Below, one piece after another: positions 1 through 11,459 of a DNA stretch of 64,000 bases. The notes below the pieces were generated by a model. The model worked only from the letters and a program-made list of their open reading frames with translations, ran no database searches and was not told the DNA's origin. Positions within the stretch are counted from its first letter, which is position 1. Each line of letters starts with the position of its first letter. Made by a program: the position numbers and the translations under genes. Source of the DNA: Protopterus annectens (Eukaryota; Chordata; Ceratodontiformes; Protopteridae); the NCBI RefSeq assembly GCF_019279795.1, contig NC_056733.1:1112742966-1112806965 (forward strand), given 5' to 3'.

Positions 1-870
1 ATTTTAAATGATGCAGTTTCTCATAGTAAGTAAATGTGATATTTTAGAAGGCATAGAAAGTGAAACATTTATACAAGTGTTTTTGAAAGTTTACTTGACT
101 GCAGCATATTAAAGTATGTTAAAAACGTATGATTTAAATATATACATTGCTATAATTCATCTGATTTATCTGATTGACAAGCATAAATAACTTTATGACT
201 ATTCTGGAAGAAGTTGTCATGTGATATATTTTAAAGCAGCAGTTTAGATATACAAATTACAGATGGCTTTCTTCACAATAATGCAAGTGTTTCTGAGAAT
301 TTACATAACTATGCAGTATGATTTATAACAATTTCTATAAATATAATATTTTATTCTACTGACAATAATAAGTATGAGAAAAAGCTCTGATACAAGTAAT
401 TTAAAGTCTTTTGGAAGCTGTTAACTGCATTTACATGACAGAAAATAGATACATCTTAATATATGTAATGTCCGAACCATATTAGCCAAAGCTATTGATT
501 TAAATGAACATTAGAACTTATTTTTACAAACTTTGAATAAATTAATATGTAAATTTGCCCTCCCTTTTTTTTTTTTTTTTTTTTTCTTTCACTCTCTCTC
601 CCTCTCTCACGTCTTTTATTTCTCTCTCTCTTCTTGGTTCCTAATATCAAGTTTATTTGAATGCTATTTGAATATAAATGTATTATATTAAATAGATGTA
701 TATAGTAGTATGAATAGTTTTTAAAAAAGTTTCTCTTAGTTTATATGATGCTGTTTTATCAAATGTGTAGTTTTGTCTTACCAGATAATCTAATTGAAAG
801 TTGTTAATTTAAGTTAAATATAACTAGTATTAAATTGATAAGGTGGTAGCTGAGGTACTGCTGCTTAGGG
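1..870. other. AT-rich anonymous DNA, no gene seen
   Basis: The stretch is strongly AT-rich with stop codons in every frame. The only structure is a T-run at about 565-585 followed by a CT-rich tract to about 635. Part of 640-870 may be the 5' UTR of the L1-clade element that follows, but nothing marks a boundary. Confidence 0.6.
565..635. repeat. T-run and CT-rich low-complexity tract
   Basis: A run of 21 T followed by CTCTCTC-type pyrimidine sequence. It could be the reverse-strand poly-A of an old retrocopy, but no element body is recognisable beside it. Confidence 0.7.
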
Positions 871-1179
871 TTGGGGGTTAACTTGAGTAGTATGTACTAC
901 TCTAAGTTGGAGTTTTTAACTCCAGGCTGGGTGCAAGGTTTAATCCTTACATCATTTTCTTTTGCTCACTGTTGTATGTATATAGTTCTGACACCCACAA
1001 TACATTTTGTAAGCTCATTGTCACTACAAACAAAATTGAATCTTATACAAAATCCCATAAGAGATTCAATAAACACAGCTATATTTAAAGGTACACCTAA
1101 AGGAGGAGGTATAACATTACTTATTTTGTTAATTCTTATTTTGATCATAAGTTTTTTATGTTTTAAAAATGCCAAATGA
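871..1179 (+). CDS. Hypothetical 102-residue ORF overlapping L1 ORF2 start
   Basis: I do not recognise this frame. Its final 25 or so residues are strongly hydrophobic (a run of I and L ending in SFLCFKNAK), which looks like a single membrane segment with a short basic tail. Its TGA stop at 1177-1179 overlaps the ORF2 ATG at 1176-1178 as ATGA, a geometry that in some LINEs permits termination-reinitiation. It may be the C-terminal remnant of an ORF1, or a chance frame in the 5' UTR. It has no coiled coil, RRM, zinc knuckle or esterase motif, so it does not resemble any ORF1 type known to me. Confidence 0.3.
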   Translation: MGVNLSSMYYSKLEFLTPGWVQGLILTSFSFAHCCMYIVLTPTIHFVSSLSLQTKLNLIQNPIRDSINTAIFKGTPKGGGITLLILLILILIISFLCFKNAK

Positions 1180-4100
1180 CTTCTCTAAAAGGAATTTCTT
1201 TAAACATTAATGGACTGAATAATCCGTGTAAAAGGGCAAGCCTAATAAGATACATTAATTTACATAAGGCCAACTTAGTCTTCCTTCAAGAAACACATCT
1301 CTTGAGAAAAGATATTGATAAACTAGCCACAAACAAATATACAGTATTGGTTAGTTCAGAGCACACCCAAAAAAAAAGAGGAGTGGCTATTTTGTGGAAT
1401 AAAAGTATGCCCATTCCTAAAACTATTAAGTCTTATCAGGATGATAAAGGAATGTTTTGTATGGTTACAATACAAATTAATGGGAAGACTTATACATTAA
1501 TCAATGTATATTGGATACCTGGAATTGGTATTAATACAGTGAAATACCATCTTGATAAGATCATATCATTCTCTATAGGAGATATTATTTTAGCTGGTGA
1601 TTTTAATTGTATACTACATGAAAGTGACACTACCACTATAGGAAAAAAGAAAATTACATCTAATGCAAAACATTTAAAAGATTTTGCTAATTCTTATCAT
1701 TTAAATGATATTAATAATCAGATAGACTCAAAATCATTACCATACACCTTTTTTTCTAACAGATACAAAACTTATTCAAAAATAGATAGCTTTATTTCTA
1801 ACCAGATGGTAACAGAATTAATTAACTCTAAAATCATTTCATGTCCTATATCTGATCATAATTCAATTGTTTTTGAGTTAATGATAAAAAATACTCACAA
1901 TGTTCAGATCAAAAGGATACCAGCATACTTAACTCAACTAAAAGACTATAAAGAATATATACTTTCAGAAGTACAACATTTTCTAGACATAAATAATACT
2001 CCTGAAGTCTCCGTTGTTTATGTTTGGGATGCTTTAAAATCATATCTATATGGACAAAGTATCAGATGGTATAATAATAAAAGGAAATCTTGGGATAAGG
2101 AATTGTTAGATATTCAAAGTAAACTAGACTCTTATAAACATAATAATAAAGAAAATATTATGGATAAGAAAGTCATTGAAGAAATAAACAAACTAAATGA
2201 GAAATACAAAGAAATTTTAACTCATAAAGTTAAAATAACTTTAGAGAAATACAAGTTTTTGTCTTACTCAATAAGCCCCAAATACTTACATAGACTAAAA
2301 AATAAAACAAAAAGGTTGAATAAACAAAATCATATTAAAGAAATCTTTTCTCTAAGGAAAAAGAAGAATGTTTCTAGTCTACCAGAAATACTAGATGAAT
2401 TTAGAAATCACTTTCACAAAATTAATCATAATAACATTAACATGGAACCTAAAGATAAAATAAAGGAATTTATAACCACAAACATGAATAAAAAGCTTAA
2501 TAAACAACAGATTAAACAATTGGATAAAAGTATTTCATATACAGAGGTTGTTACGCAAATAAACAAACTTAAATCAAACAAAGCACCAGGTAATGATGGT
2601 ATTATACCAGAGATATATAAAATCCTTTCTAAAAGTACATACTCATTAATACATAAGGTTTTTATTTTGGCCCAAAATGAGCTAATAACCCCCCATCTTG
2701 GCAATATACATTTATTTCGCCAATTTTAAAACCTAATAAAGATCCAACTAGATGTACTTCATATCGGCCCATCTCATTACTTAATGTTGATTATAAAATG
2801 TTTATGAGTATTTTTGCTGATAGATTGAAGACAATCATCCCTGGCATTATAGATATAGATCAGACAGGCTTCATTGTAAATAGAAATACGTTTGATAATA
2901 TAAGGAGAACTCTAACATTAATTGATTTTGCAAATAGGGAAAAGAAAGATTTAACACTTATTAGTCTTGATATAAGTTCAGCATTTGATTCAGTAAGTTG
3001 GGACTACCTGTTTACCTTACTGAAGTGCACAAACTTCTCAGATGCATTTGTAAATCTAATTGAACATCTATACAAAGGAACATTGGCTTATATTAAGGTA
3101 GGAACATATGTCTCACAAAAAATACCCATTTTAAAGGTACAAAACAAGGGTGTCCACTCTCTCCACTATTATTCACTTTAATAATGGAGCCTTGGGCTAA
3201 TTTGATCAGAAACAGTACTGACATAGAGGGATTTGAAATAGATGAAAATACAACATCTAAAATTCAACTTTTTGCAGATGATGTTCTAATTACATCAGCA
3301 GGATCTAATTCTTCTATACAGTCTCTATTTGATAAAATGATGAGTTTTAAAAGTATTTCTGGTTTAATATTCAATGAAGAAAAAACTAAAATACTACCTA
3401 TATATACACGAAAAAATGTTCTCATTAGTGATTTTACTAAATATGTACCCAATTCAGGTCAGATAACTTATCTAGGTATAATATTATCTAAAGATATTAA
3501 ATCTATTATACATAATAATTATAATACCTGTCTTCTTAATATACAAAATCTTTTCAATACCTGGAATAATATGTTTTTTACTATGGAAGAGAGACTTACA
3601 ATTATTAAAATGATAATATTCCCCAAGATATTATACTTAATACAATCAATAATTCTCCCACCTACAAAAATAATTATCAAGAAATTGAATACACTAATGT
3701 TAAATTTCCTATGGGCACCTAATAGACCTAGGATTGCATTAAAGAAACATATTAATAGCTGGTCTCAAGGGGGTATTTCTTTTCCAGACTTTAATTTATA
3801 TACTATCTCTTCTATTGTAAAAGTTATTACTTTATTAATAGATCAGTCATATATTGCAAAATGGAAAGATTACTGGGAGCTAATTAGTATTTACTTCATG
3901 AAATTCTCCTTAACACATAAAAATATGATTGTAAATAACTCCATGTTATGGTTACTAAAGGAATTTTGTACTTCACCTATTACAGCTAAACATATAGTTA
4001 GTTACCCATTAAACATTATTATTAGCTATTGTAACTTTATATTCATGCATCCTAAATATAGGGAATGGAATTTTATTATATTCCCTATAATGTATACTCG

Positions 4101-4971
4101 GGGTATGCTTTTGTCATCCACTTCTGAAGGAACTCATTTAGCTATAGATAATGATCTAAAGTACTGGTATCAGTTGATATCTGATAATAAAGTTAAAAAC
4201 CTAGACTTCTTAAAACAAGAATTTGATCTAAGAGAAACTTGCTGGTTAGAGGTTCAGACATTTAGACAACATCTCATTGATAAAATAGATCTAATGTCTA
4301 TAACAGTTAAAGAATCTATCCCAACACTGATTGATTACTTGATATTAAATTTACAACATAAAGTTTCTAATAAAGGTAAGCTTTCATACATACATAAAAT
4401 TATCAGACAAGAAACTTTTTACAGTGTAGATACCTACTGGAATTATTTCACTTCCATTAATGGTGACCCACCAAATCAACAAGATAAACAATATATATTG
4501 GAATCTGCCTATAAAACTACGTCTTCCATTGTCTGGAGACTTTTTACATGGAAATTTTTACATAGATCCTTCTATACACCTTTGATGATGAATAAAATAA
4601 ATAATAAAGATAATCTATGTAAAAGATGTAATGTAGAAATTAATGCTGACTGGGCTCATATGTTTTATGACTGTATAAAATTGAAAGAATATTGGAAGTC
4701 AATTAATGAATTTTTGCAGGCTCTTTTTACAGATAATTTCATTATTTCTAAATCTCTTATATTATTCAACACACCTGTACCTCAAAGTGTTAAAAAGGTT
4801 AAGCTTCCCTTGTTATGGTCTATTCTAGCAGTGGCTAGAAAAATAATAACCAGAAATTGGATTTCAGATACACCTCCTTCGTTCAATGAATTTAAAAATG
4901 TTATGAATATAGTGTGCCATATGGAATTGAGTACAATAAAGTCAAGAACTACTAGGAAAACATCTTATTAA
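1176..4971 (+). pseudogene. L1-clade ORF2: endonuclease plus reverse transcriptase, two frameshifts
   Basis: This frame would encode the target-primed reverse transcription enzyme. The APE endonuclease occupies roughly the first 235 residues, with NINGLNNP, LQETHL, AGDFNCIL and the closing SDHNS motif. RT follows: APGNDG, then YRPISLLN, DQTGFI, the QGCPLSPLLF block and the catalytic FADD near 3270. The C-terminal part ends in a cysteine motif (CKRCN ... AHMFYDC) near 4618-4670, as in L1/Tx1 proteins. Reading is broken twice: at about 2689-2694 (six C) and at about 3117-3122 (six A). After each, the downstream frame resumes exactly where the family alignment expects. No other stop interrupts the remaining 1,200 or so codons. 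Homopolymer position means that assembly error is as likely as true mutation. Confidence 0.88.
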
Positions 4972-5164
4972 ATTGTATGGGATAATTTACAAAACTTGTT
5001 AAAAAATCTTAACTTCAATAGCATGGTATTTTAGTTTAATTAATTGATCTGATTGTAGTGGATGTCTTTGTAAATACTTTGGTTGTTTTGTTGAATGTTA
5101 TAATCATATCTATTTTAATTACTTGTATAAAATTGTTATGATATTTCTCTTGTGTGTTAAAAAC

Positions 5165-5189
5165 AATAAACTTGTTTTAAAAAAAAAAA
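5165..5189 (+). promoter_or_regulatory. L1 3' end: polyadenylation signal and A-run
   Basis: AATAAA at 5165-5170 is followed nine bases later by an eleven-base A-run (5179-5189). This is the expected 3' terminus of an L1-clade element, about 190 bases after the ORF2 stop. Confidence 0.8.
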
Positions 5190-6204
5190 GAAACTGAAAC
5201 TCAAACTCTGAACATGTAGTGGGAAACCTGTCAAAAAATTGTACACATTATCTGGTAATTGTATCAGTGACAGTGGGGGTATCACATTACTGTCATTAAT
5301 AAAATAACTGAGTCGTAACTTCCTCCCATAAGAGTGTTTATTAACTTTCCACTTTTTTATATAATCTTTAGATTTTCATCTTCATTGATAGACACCAAAA
5401 GTTTGCCTTTATAAAGAAAATCTTTCAATAGTAAATACTGGCACAATAATAGCCTATCTTACTTAAATCTGCTATGTAGAGTAGAGAAGTCTATAATATT
5501 GTGTTGTTCTACCAAATTCTAGAAATAGCCAAATAGGGTAGGGGTGGAGTGTAGAACACATAATTGATATTTCCCTAATGATTCATTATATTTTCATAAG
5601 TGGGGTAAGCTCATTCCTCCCCATTGTTTTATCAAAAATAGTTCCAACTAGCTTATTCTGGGGTGGGATTTATCCCAAAGAAAGTCAGAAAATAGGATGT
5701 GCATTTTTTATACTTAGAATTATAAAGGTGAGGTAGATGTCTCATTGTAAACAACATTTTGTGTAACAGAACTATCTTTAACATCTGTATTTTAATGAGG
5801 AAAGGTAAAAAAGATTTTTTTGAGTAAATAATTTTAATTCACATCTGTAGAAATAAGGGCTAGTAGTTTGCCTCTAGAGTATATGAGGATTTAAATATAA
5901 TTTTGATAGCAAAATAGTCATATTCAGAAACCAAATTCCAATGTTTGTCATTCTTTATTGAAGTCAGAATAACACCAACTTTGCTGAACAAAGTGAATCG
6001 TACAGTCTTTCACATATTAATGTTCAGGCTTGTAAACTCTTTAAAAATTGAAAAATTTGAAACAAAAAATGATTGCGTTATAGGTATTTCAGGACTGTGA
6101 GATACAGTATATGCAATTATCAGTGATCCAAGTACAAACAGGGTTAGTTACTTAATTGATGTTTATCTTGTATTGTGCCAGCTCCTTATTCAAGTATATA
6201 CATT

Positions 6205-6485
6205 ATTATTTGGGGTGACACAGAGATGCAGCGGTTAGCATTGTTGCCTCACACCAAGAGGTTCACCAGTTTGATTCTTGGCTGTGATGCCTTTTGTGTG
6301 GAGTCTGCATGTCCTTCCTGCATTCGCGTGGGTTTCTCCGGGTGCTCCTCTTTCCTCTCACATTCCAAAGACATGCATCTGGAGCATTTCTCCCCAGGCC
6401 TCCACTGAAAATGGGCTCTGTCGCAGACTTTCCCGGTAAACAAATGTGAAATAGATATTAAATAAATAAATATGTGTATACCAGT
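6205..6485 (+). mobile_element. tRNA-derived SINE with L2-like 3' tail
   Basis: The head (GCAGCGGTTAGCATTGTTGCC at about 6227, then CCAGTTTGATTCTTGGC near 6267) resembles pol III A and B boxes. The body, TGTGTGGAGTCTGCATG then GCGTGGGTTTCTCCGGGTG, is the conserved block I remember from the vertebrate V-SINE/DANA type. The 3' part (GGAGCATTTCTCCCCAGGCC ... GGTAAACAAATGTGAAATAG, then AATA repeats) is the same sequence that ends the L2-like LINEs at 18680, 29458 and 55600. It is inserted in the minus-strand L1 relic. Confidence 0.8.
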
Positions 6486-7084
6486 GGATAACATGAACAG
6501 TAAAGAGGATAATAGGCAGCCTTGTCACTTTCCGTTTTATACTCCACCATCCTAAGACAGAATTCCATTTGAGAATATGTGGGTTATGGGGTTGGTATAT
6601 AGTAATTTAGAAATATAAGAATTAAGAAATTGTTGTGGCAGTGTCTAGACAAATTCCCATTCCACTGAATCAAACATTTTTTTGGAGACAGTTAATATTG
6701 CTGCTACATTGACATCTTGACGCTTAACACCAGATTTGCATGTTCAGCCAAATTCTAATAGACGTGGAATACTTGACCCAAATCTAATGAATCACTGTTG
6801 GTACATGTAAATTACATTGTGAAGAATGTTATCATTTACTAAAAGTTTAGAAAAAAAGTTTAATTTCTAACTGTAGTAATGAAATGGGTCTATAATTTCC
6901 AATAAGGGTTTTGTCCCTATGAAATTTAGCAAACATGTTTTCATTGTTATCCCAGGATTATCCATTTGTATATTATTCTGTGAAAAAGTGATTGCCTATA
7001 TTATCTGTAATACTATGTGTGTGTGCATCTTGCTTGTTATGCTTTGACATTTTCATACTTTTTTCTTCTTATAACAATCATGTG

Positions 7085-7180
7085 AATTCGTGGAGCTTTT
7101 CTCCACAGGCCTCCACTGTTAACCGACCCTTCATGGCTCAGTTTGAGTGTACTGATAATCAATTCCAAATAAATAAAATA
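7085..7180 (+). mobile_element. Fragment of the L2/SINE 3' tail
   Basis: GGAGCTTTTCTCCACAGGCC followed by TCCACTG and, later, AAATAAATAAAAT matches the tail described at 6205-6485 and 55500-55605. Only the tail is present; the body is lost or severely 5'-truncated. Confidence 0.5.
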
Positions 7181-8332
7181 TTAAAACTAGAACCCAAAGA
7201 ATCTTGGGAAAAATTCCCCTTTTCTGACATTCATCAAAAATGTATTTCAGTGGTGCAGCTAATAGTGTCTAAATTCTTTATGAAAGTCATAAGTAAAGCC
7301 ATCCAGACATGGAGCCTTTCCTGATGTTACAATTTTCTATTTCAAATGGAATTTCTCCTGCTGAGATTTGATCACTTAGCTTTTAACATTCTTCTTGTAA
7401 TAAAATCATTAGATTCAATTTTGTTAGAAGATCTCTATTTTTTAATATCTTGGGCTCTTTCAACTCTTGGATTTAGGCATTCATAAGTTAAAATTTTGTT
7501 AATCTATTCTGGATAGATTTTTTTATTGTCTAATAGGGTAGTAATAGATCTCTCTCTCTCTCTTTCCTTTACCATTCTTTTAAATATACATTTCTGTGAA
7601 GTGTGACCTTTGTTTAAAATAATGTTTTGTATATGTCCCATTTTCTTTGATTTTTGTGTACAGTAGAGTTTATAAGCTTTTTTCATTATTGATTATTGTA
7701 CATCATACAGAGTCAAGACATCCTCTGTGTTTATATTCTATTGCTGTCTTACCTTGGCATCTACATATTTTATACCTCTTTCTCTTTCCTTATGTCTTTC
7801 TTTATTAAGCTGCATGGCAAATGTATTCACTGTGGGTTTAAAAATAAACCATTTACCCAAACCTTCACCTTGTGGAATTCTCCATGTGCCCAGTACTGTT
7901 TTATCCTATGTTCAGGTTTTTCTCTATGCTTTTGTAATATAAGTCAAAGTGGATCTACTTTCTACACACATGTATGCCATTTTATGCAAGGAATGGTCTG
8001 GCCAGATTAAGGTTAGGATATCTGATAAAGTCAAGTCTTCTATTAAAATCCTGGATATGAACAAGAGATCAGTCCTACTAACTTTATCTCTTCTAGGATT
8101 TAAGAATATAAAGTCTTGCTTTTGGAGATGTAGGTGTCCTCCAGTGTCCTCCAGCCATCTGTAAAGTCTAAATCTTCTATCACAGTGTCTAAAAATGAGG
8201 AGGTTTTAGTTTGTCTGGAATGAACAGCTGGTAGTTTGTCCTGATTTGGGTCTAAATTACTTCCCAAGAACAACATGATTGACTATATTATGTTTATGTT
8301 CCACTACAGACTCATAAAGCTGGACAAAGGGG

Positions 8333-9420
8333 TCACACAGAGCTAATTGGAGGAAGGGCACAGAATGTATCCTGTTTTTTGTTTATTTTGCTACTTATTT
8401 ATAGCACTTTTATTGTCTGCTGCATACTTTTACTGTATTTTATAGCTATAAACTAATATGCTCGGTTGTATTAAAATTGTCTGCCTCACAGGGCCTGATA
8501 TATAAGTTTTTTACTGTCACATTGTTTGTAAATCTATTCTAGCGAGTTTCACTGTGTGAGAGGTATTAACTGGAAATTTTCTCCATTTGTTAAACATCTG
8601 TTTGTGTTTGTTCTGATTTCCTGCCAAGGAGTGTATCATATAACTGATTTGTTTACAGTTAAAAGCAATCTCTAGAGTCTCCTTGCTCCTTTATCTGTTT
8701 AAAACTTTCATTTAAAGGCTCACTGCTGCTTTTCTGCTGTGATAAACATTTCTGCAGTTTTTTTCTACCTAAGTAGTGTATGTAGTGGCTATAGCATTGT
8801 CCATATTCAGGCTTGTGTTCTGGGCCTAGTTGTTTGTTTACAGAGGTTGTGTATCTGAGCACATGTTCCAGGCCATCTTAGTTATTTAGCAAAAGTCATT
8901 TTTGCATTTCAGTGAGACTGAAGTATTTATGTCATTGGCTGACTGGGGTAACCTGGACTACAGCTTGGAATAAGTACCTCATTGGTTCTTTTGATCTCTT
9001 TTTTTAATGTTGTTTCAGGTTTCAACTTTCTGTTACTTAAGTAGTTACCTTGTGAGTGTTTCTGCTATTTCACACAGAGCTAATTGGAGGAAGGACACTG
9101 AGCAAAACTCTGATCTGTGGTGTATAACATTAAGTATCCTGTTTTTTGCTTATTTGTACTAGTTATTTATAGCACTTTTATTGTCTGCTGCATACTGTTT
9201 ACTGTATTTTATAGCTATAAACTAATCTGCATGGTTGCATTAAAATTGTCTGCCTCACAAGGCTTGATAAATAAGGCTTTTACTGTCACACTGTTTGTAA
9301 ATCTTTTCTAGCTGGTTTCATTGTGTGTGAGGTATTAACTGGAAATTTTCTCCATTTGTCAAACTTCTATTTGTGTTTGTTTCTTCTGATTTCCTGCCAA
9401 GGAGTGTATTATATAACATA
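8333..9420 (+). repeat. CR1 5' UTR: about 738-bp direct duplication
   Basis: Sequence beginning CACACAGAGCTAATTGGAGG occurs at about 8333 and again at about 9071. About 320-350 bases match closely after each start, including ATTTATAGCACTTTTATTGT and GAGGTATTAACTGGAAATTT. The intervening 8660-9070 resembles the 5' UTR of the minus-strand CR1 (38760-39250), for instance around GAGCACATGTTCCAGGCCAT. This ties the unit to CR1 rather than to flanking DNA. Confidence 0.72.
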
Positions 9421-9639
9421 TTTAGTTTCCCACTATCCCTCCCTATTGGTATCCTGTTCTTACACTTGGTGTCTTTGCAGTTGCCCTCCCCGACTGTAAA
9501 TTTGATCTGGGACACTCCTCCCAGTCTAGTATCATTAGCGCATTCTACCTAATACAAAGAGAACATTTGAGAAGACCAACCCACTTAGTTTCTTAACCTT
9601 GAATTATCCTCTGCTCCTCCTTTTTCCCTTTCCACTTTA

Positions 9640-9641
<2 letters not shown>

Positions 9642-9673
<32 letters not shown>
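9642..9673 (+). repeat. A-run of 32 inside CR1 5' UTR
   Basis: An uninterrupted A-run that separates the duplicated 738-bp block from the 255-bp monomers. It may mark a junction between two 5' UTR modules or a small insertion. Confidence 0.8.
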
Positions 9674-9675
<2 letters not shown>

Positions 9676-9687
9676 CTAACTTTGTTT

Positions 9688-10300
9688 CCTACCTTTCCTG
9701 TAACTAGTTTAGTGCAGATACAGAGTTGCTGTATCCAGGACTATTTGTAAGCTTCTGAGCCCCCCAAGCCTTTCTGTGTTGGAGGAAGCCTTCTAGTTTA
9801 TCAGTCAGAGTGGTAAGCACTAGGTAGTCTATCTACTACAACAGGATTGGTTTCTGGCCCAGAATTTGTAGTATATTGGCCGTTTGGGCAGTTTTTCCAT
9901 CTCTTTCAATTTTCTGGTCTAAAAGGCCATGTTTACACTTTTCCTACCTTTCTTGTAACTAGTCTAGTCCAGATACAGATTTGCAATATGCAGGACTGTA
10001 TGTAAGCTTCTGGGCCGGCCAAGACTTTCTGTGTTGGAGGGAAGCCTTCTAGCTTATCAGTGGGAGTGGTAAGCACTAGGTAGCCTATCTACCACAAGAG
10101 GAGTGGTCTCTGGCCCAGAAATTATAGTTTATTGGCTGTTTGGGCAGTTTTTCCATCTCTTTCAACTTTCTGGTTTAAAAGCCCATGTTTGTGCTTGTTT
10201 CCCACCGTTTCTGTAACTAGTCTAGTCCCGATACAGATTTGCTGTATCCAGGACTGTTTGTAAGCTTCTGAGCAGTACCAAAGCCTGCTCTTCAAATTTT
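9688..10300 (+). repeat. Tandem 255-bp monomers of CR1 5' UTR
   Basis: Two full units start at about 9688 and 9943, and a partial third starts at about 10201, so the spacing is 255-258 bases. Each begins CCTACCTTTCYTGTAACTAG and contains GTAAGCTTCTGRGCC, TGGTAAGCACTAGGTAG and GGGCAGTTTTTCCATCTC. The second CR1 copy has a single diverged unit (22878-23135). Tandem 5' monomers recall the promoter monomers of rodent L1, so a promoter role is an inference. Confidence 0.75.
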
Positions 10301-10452
10301 CCCTTAGATTTATTAGCTCACTCCTCTCCTGCACATTTACTAACGTATTAGTCTAGCACTTTACCAGACTTCTTGTAGCAATTATTGTAGCACACAAAAG
10401 TGCTACCAGCACTAAACATTCTACAAGGAAACAGTTCCAGTACTTATTATTA

Positions 10453-11459
10453 ATGCCCACCCCTGCAAGCATGTCTAAAGTTCAGTTTCCTGTGCATTCT
10501 CCTATTAACCTGGTGAACTTGGGCATCCTAAGGCAATGTAGCAACTGTCTCATGTACACTGACAACCCTCTCTTCTTACATCTCAACACTCAGACTTGCA
10601 AGAGATGCACTTATATATCCAAATTGGAAGCCACGCACTCTCCAACCATGACTGGAATAGCTGGTCAAGAGGAGAAGGTCAACACTTGCACCACACCACA
10701 TGGAATACATAGCCCTCCAGAACACGCACCAGCACTGCCTTCACATAAAAACATAAATTGCACACCCACCTTCATGAAGACTCTCAATAAAAATCTACCC
10801 AAACAGCAGAGACCTCCAAGGCAGAAACGCACTCAACCACCACAACACAACACTAATCACAAGACACATAACTCTCCTAAACAGCATTCTACTCAACCAA
10901 AGCCCCTAGGCAAAACAGCATACCCAACAAACTAGTCATAGGTGACTCGATAGTGAGGCACACTGATGTCCCACTCACTAGGTTGAATAAGGAGAAAGTA
11001 ACAGTCAGCTGCCTGTCAGCCGCAAGGATCCACCACATAAAGCATGCACTCAGATCCCTCAACAACAGGTACATATATGACTCTGTCATTGTACATGTGG
11101 GTGTGAATGACCTGAGACATACCTCCCTGGACTACATGAAAGGAGACATGGAGGAGCTCTTGGATTTTGTAGCCCAGGTGGGTATGACCCTAGCCCTGAG
11201 CAGCATCCTACCATCACCCAGAATGATACCACAGTACAAGCAGAAAATGATTGATTTCAACAATTGGCTATGTTTCTGGTATCATTCTAAGGGGATCCAA
11301 TATCTGTCTGCCTGGGATGACATGATTGACAGACCTCAATACTTTAACAGAAATGGCCTGCATCTGCCATCCCTGGGCTTCCAGATACTGGCCAAGGCTC
11401 TTGCCACCCCTATAGTGCCTTTTTTGGACTTTGTTCCAAAGACCAAATTACCACCATAA
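10453..11459 (+). pseudogene. CR1 ORF1 (zinc finger plus esterase), frameshifted
   Basis: The N-terminal part (10453-10935) has a paired-cysteine finger, CSNC ... CKRC about 22 residues apart, then a low-complexity H/P/Q/K-rich linker. The C-terminal part (to 11459) is an SGNH/GDSL-type esterase: GDSIVRHTD with the nucleophile serine near 10945, and GVNDLRHTS near 11100, which matches the GxND block. A frameshift between about 10915 and 10940 separates the halves. Esterase and PHD-like fingers are known in CR1 ORF1 proteins and are thought to act in RNP assembly or membrane passage. The copy 2 counterpart at 23470-24424 has the same order. Confidence 0.82.

Larger units (their letters stand above)
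871..5189 (+). mobile_element. L1-clade non-LTR retrotransposon, nearly intact ORF2
   Basis: A plus-strand LINE with APE-type endonuclease, reverse transcriptase and a C-terminal CCHC-like motif, ending in a polyadenylation signal and A-run. No ORF1 of the usual coiled-coil/RRM type is visible upstream; the only upstream frame is a 102-residue ORF (871-1179). The 5' limit is therefore uncertain: 871 is just the first ATG of that frame. The 3' end lies directly beside an older minus-strand L1 relic, which suggests insertion into that relic. I could not identify a target-site duplication with confidence. The low number of lesions makes this the youngest-looking LINE in the window. Confidence 0.88.
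5195..8328 (-). pseudogene. Old L1-clade ORF2 relic, downstream part
   Basis: Read on the minus strand, this is a heavily mutated L1 ORF2. From high to low coordinates: an endonuclease core with a decayed VLGGDFN-like motif near 8270, TDLLFIS...WPDHS near 8000 (end of the endonuclease), KGSMSGWL-like residues matching the APG-DG RT region near 7300, GNYRPISLL near 6925, SVEWEF near 6680 and YTNP-like residues near 6600. Further down are SLNIN..KT near 6030 and KSHPRISL-like residues near 5670. Each piece needs frame changes. A SINE (6205-6485) and an L2-type tail (7085-7180) interrupt it. Its upstream continuation lies beyond 14245, on the other side of an inserted CR1 element. Confidence 0.72.

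Noticed and set aside
1081..1176. Shine-Dalgarno-like GGAGGAGG before the ORF2 start
   Set aside because: The window is a vertebrate-type genome; the purine run lies about 75 bases upstream and has no role in eukaryotic initiation.
10122..10334. Minus-strand ORF inside the CR1 5' UTR monomers
   Set aside because: It lies antisense across the tandem monomers, is not conserved in copy 2, and has no motif.
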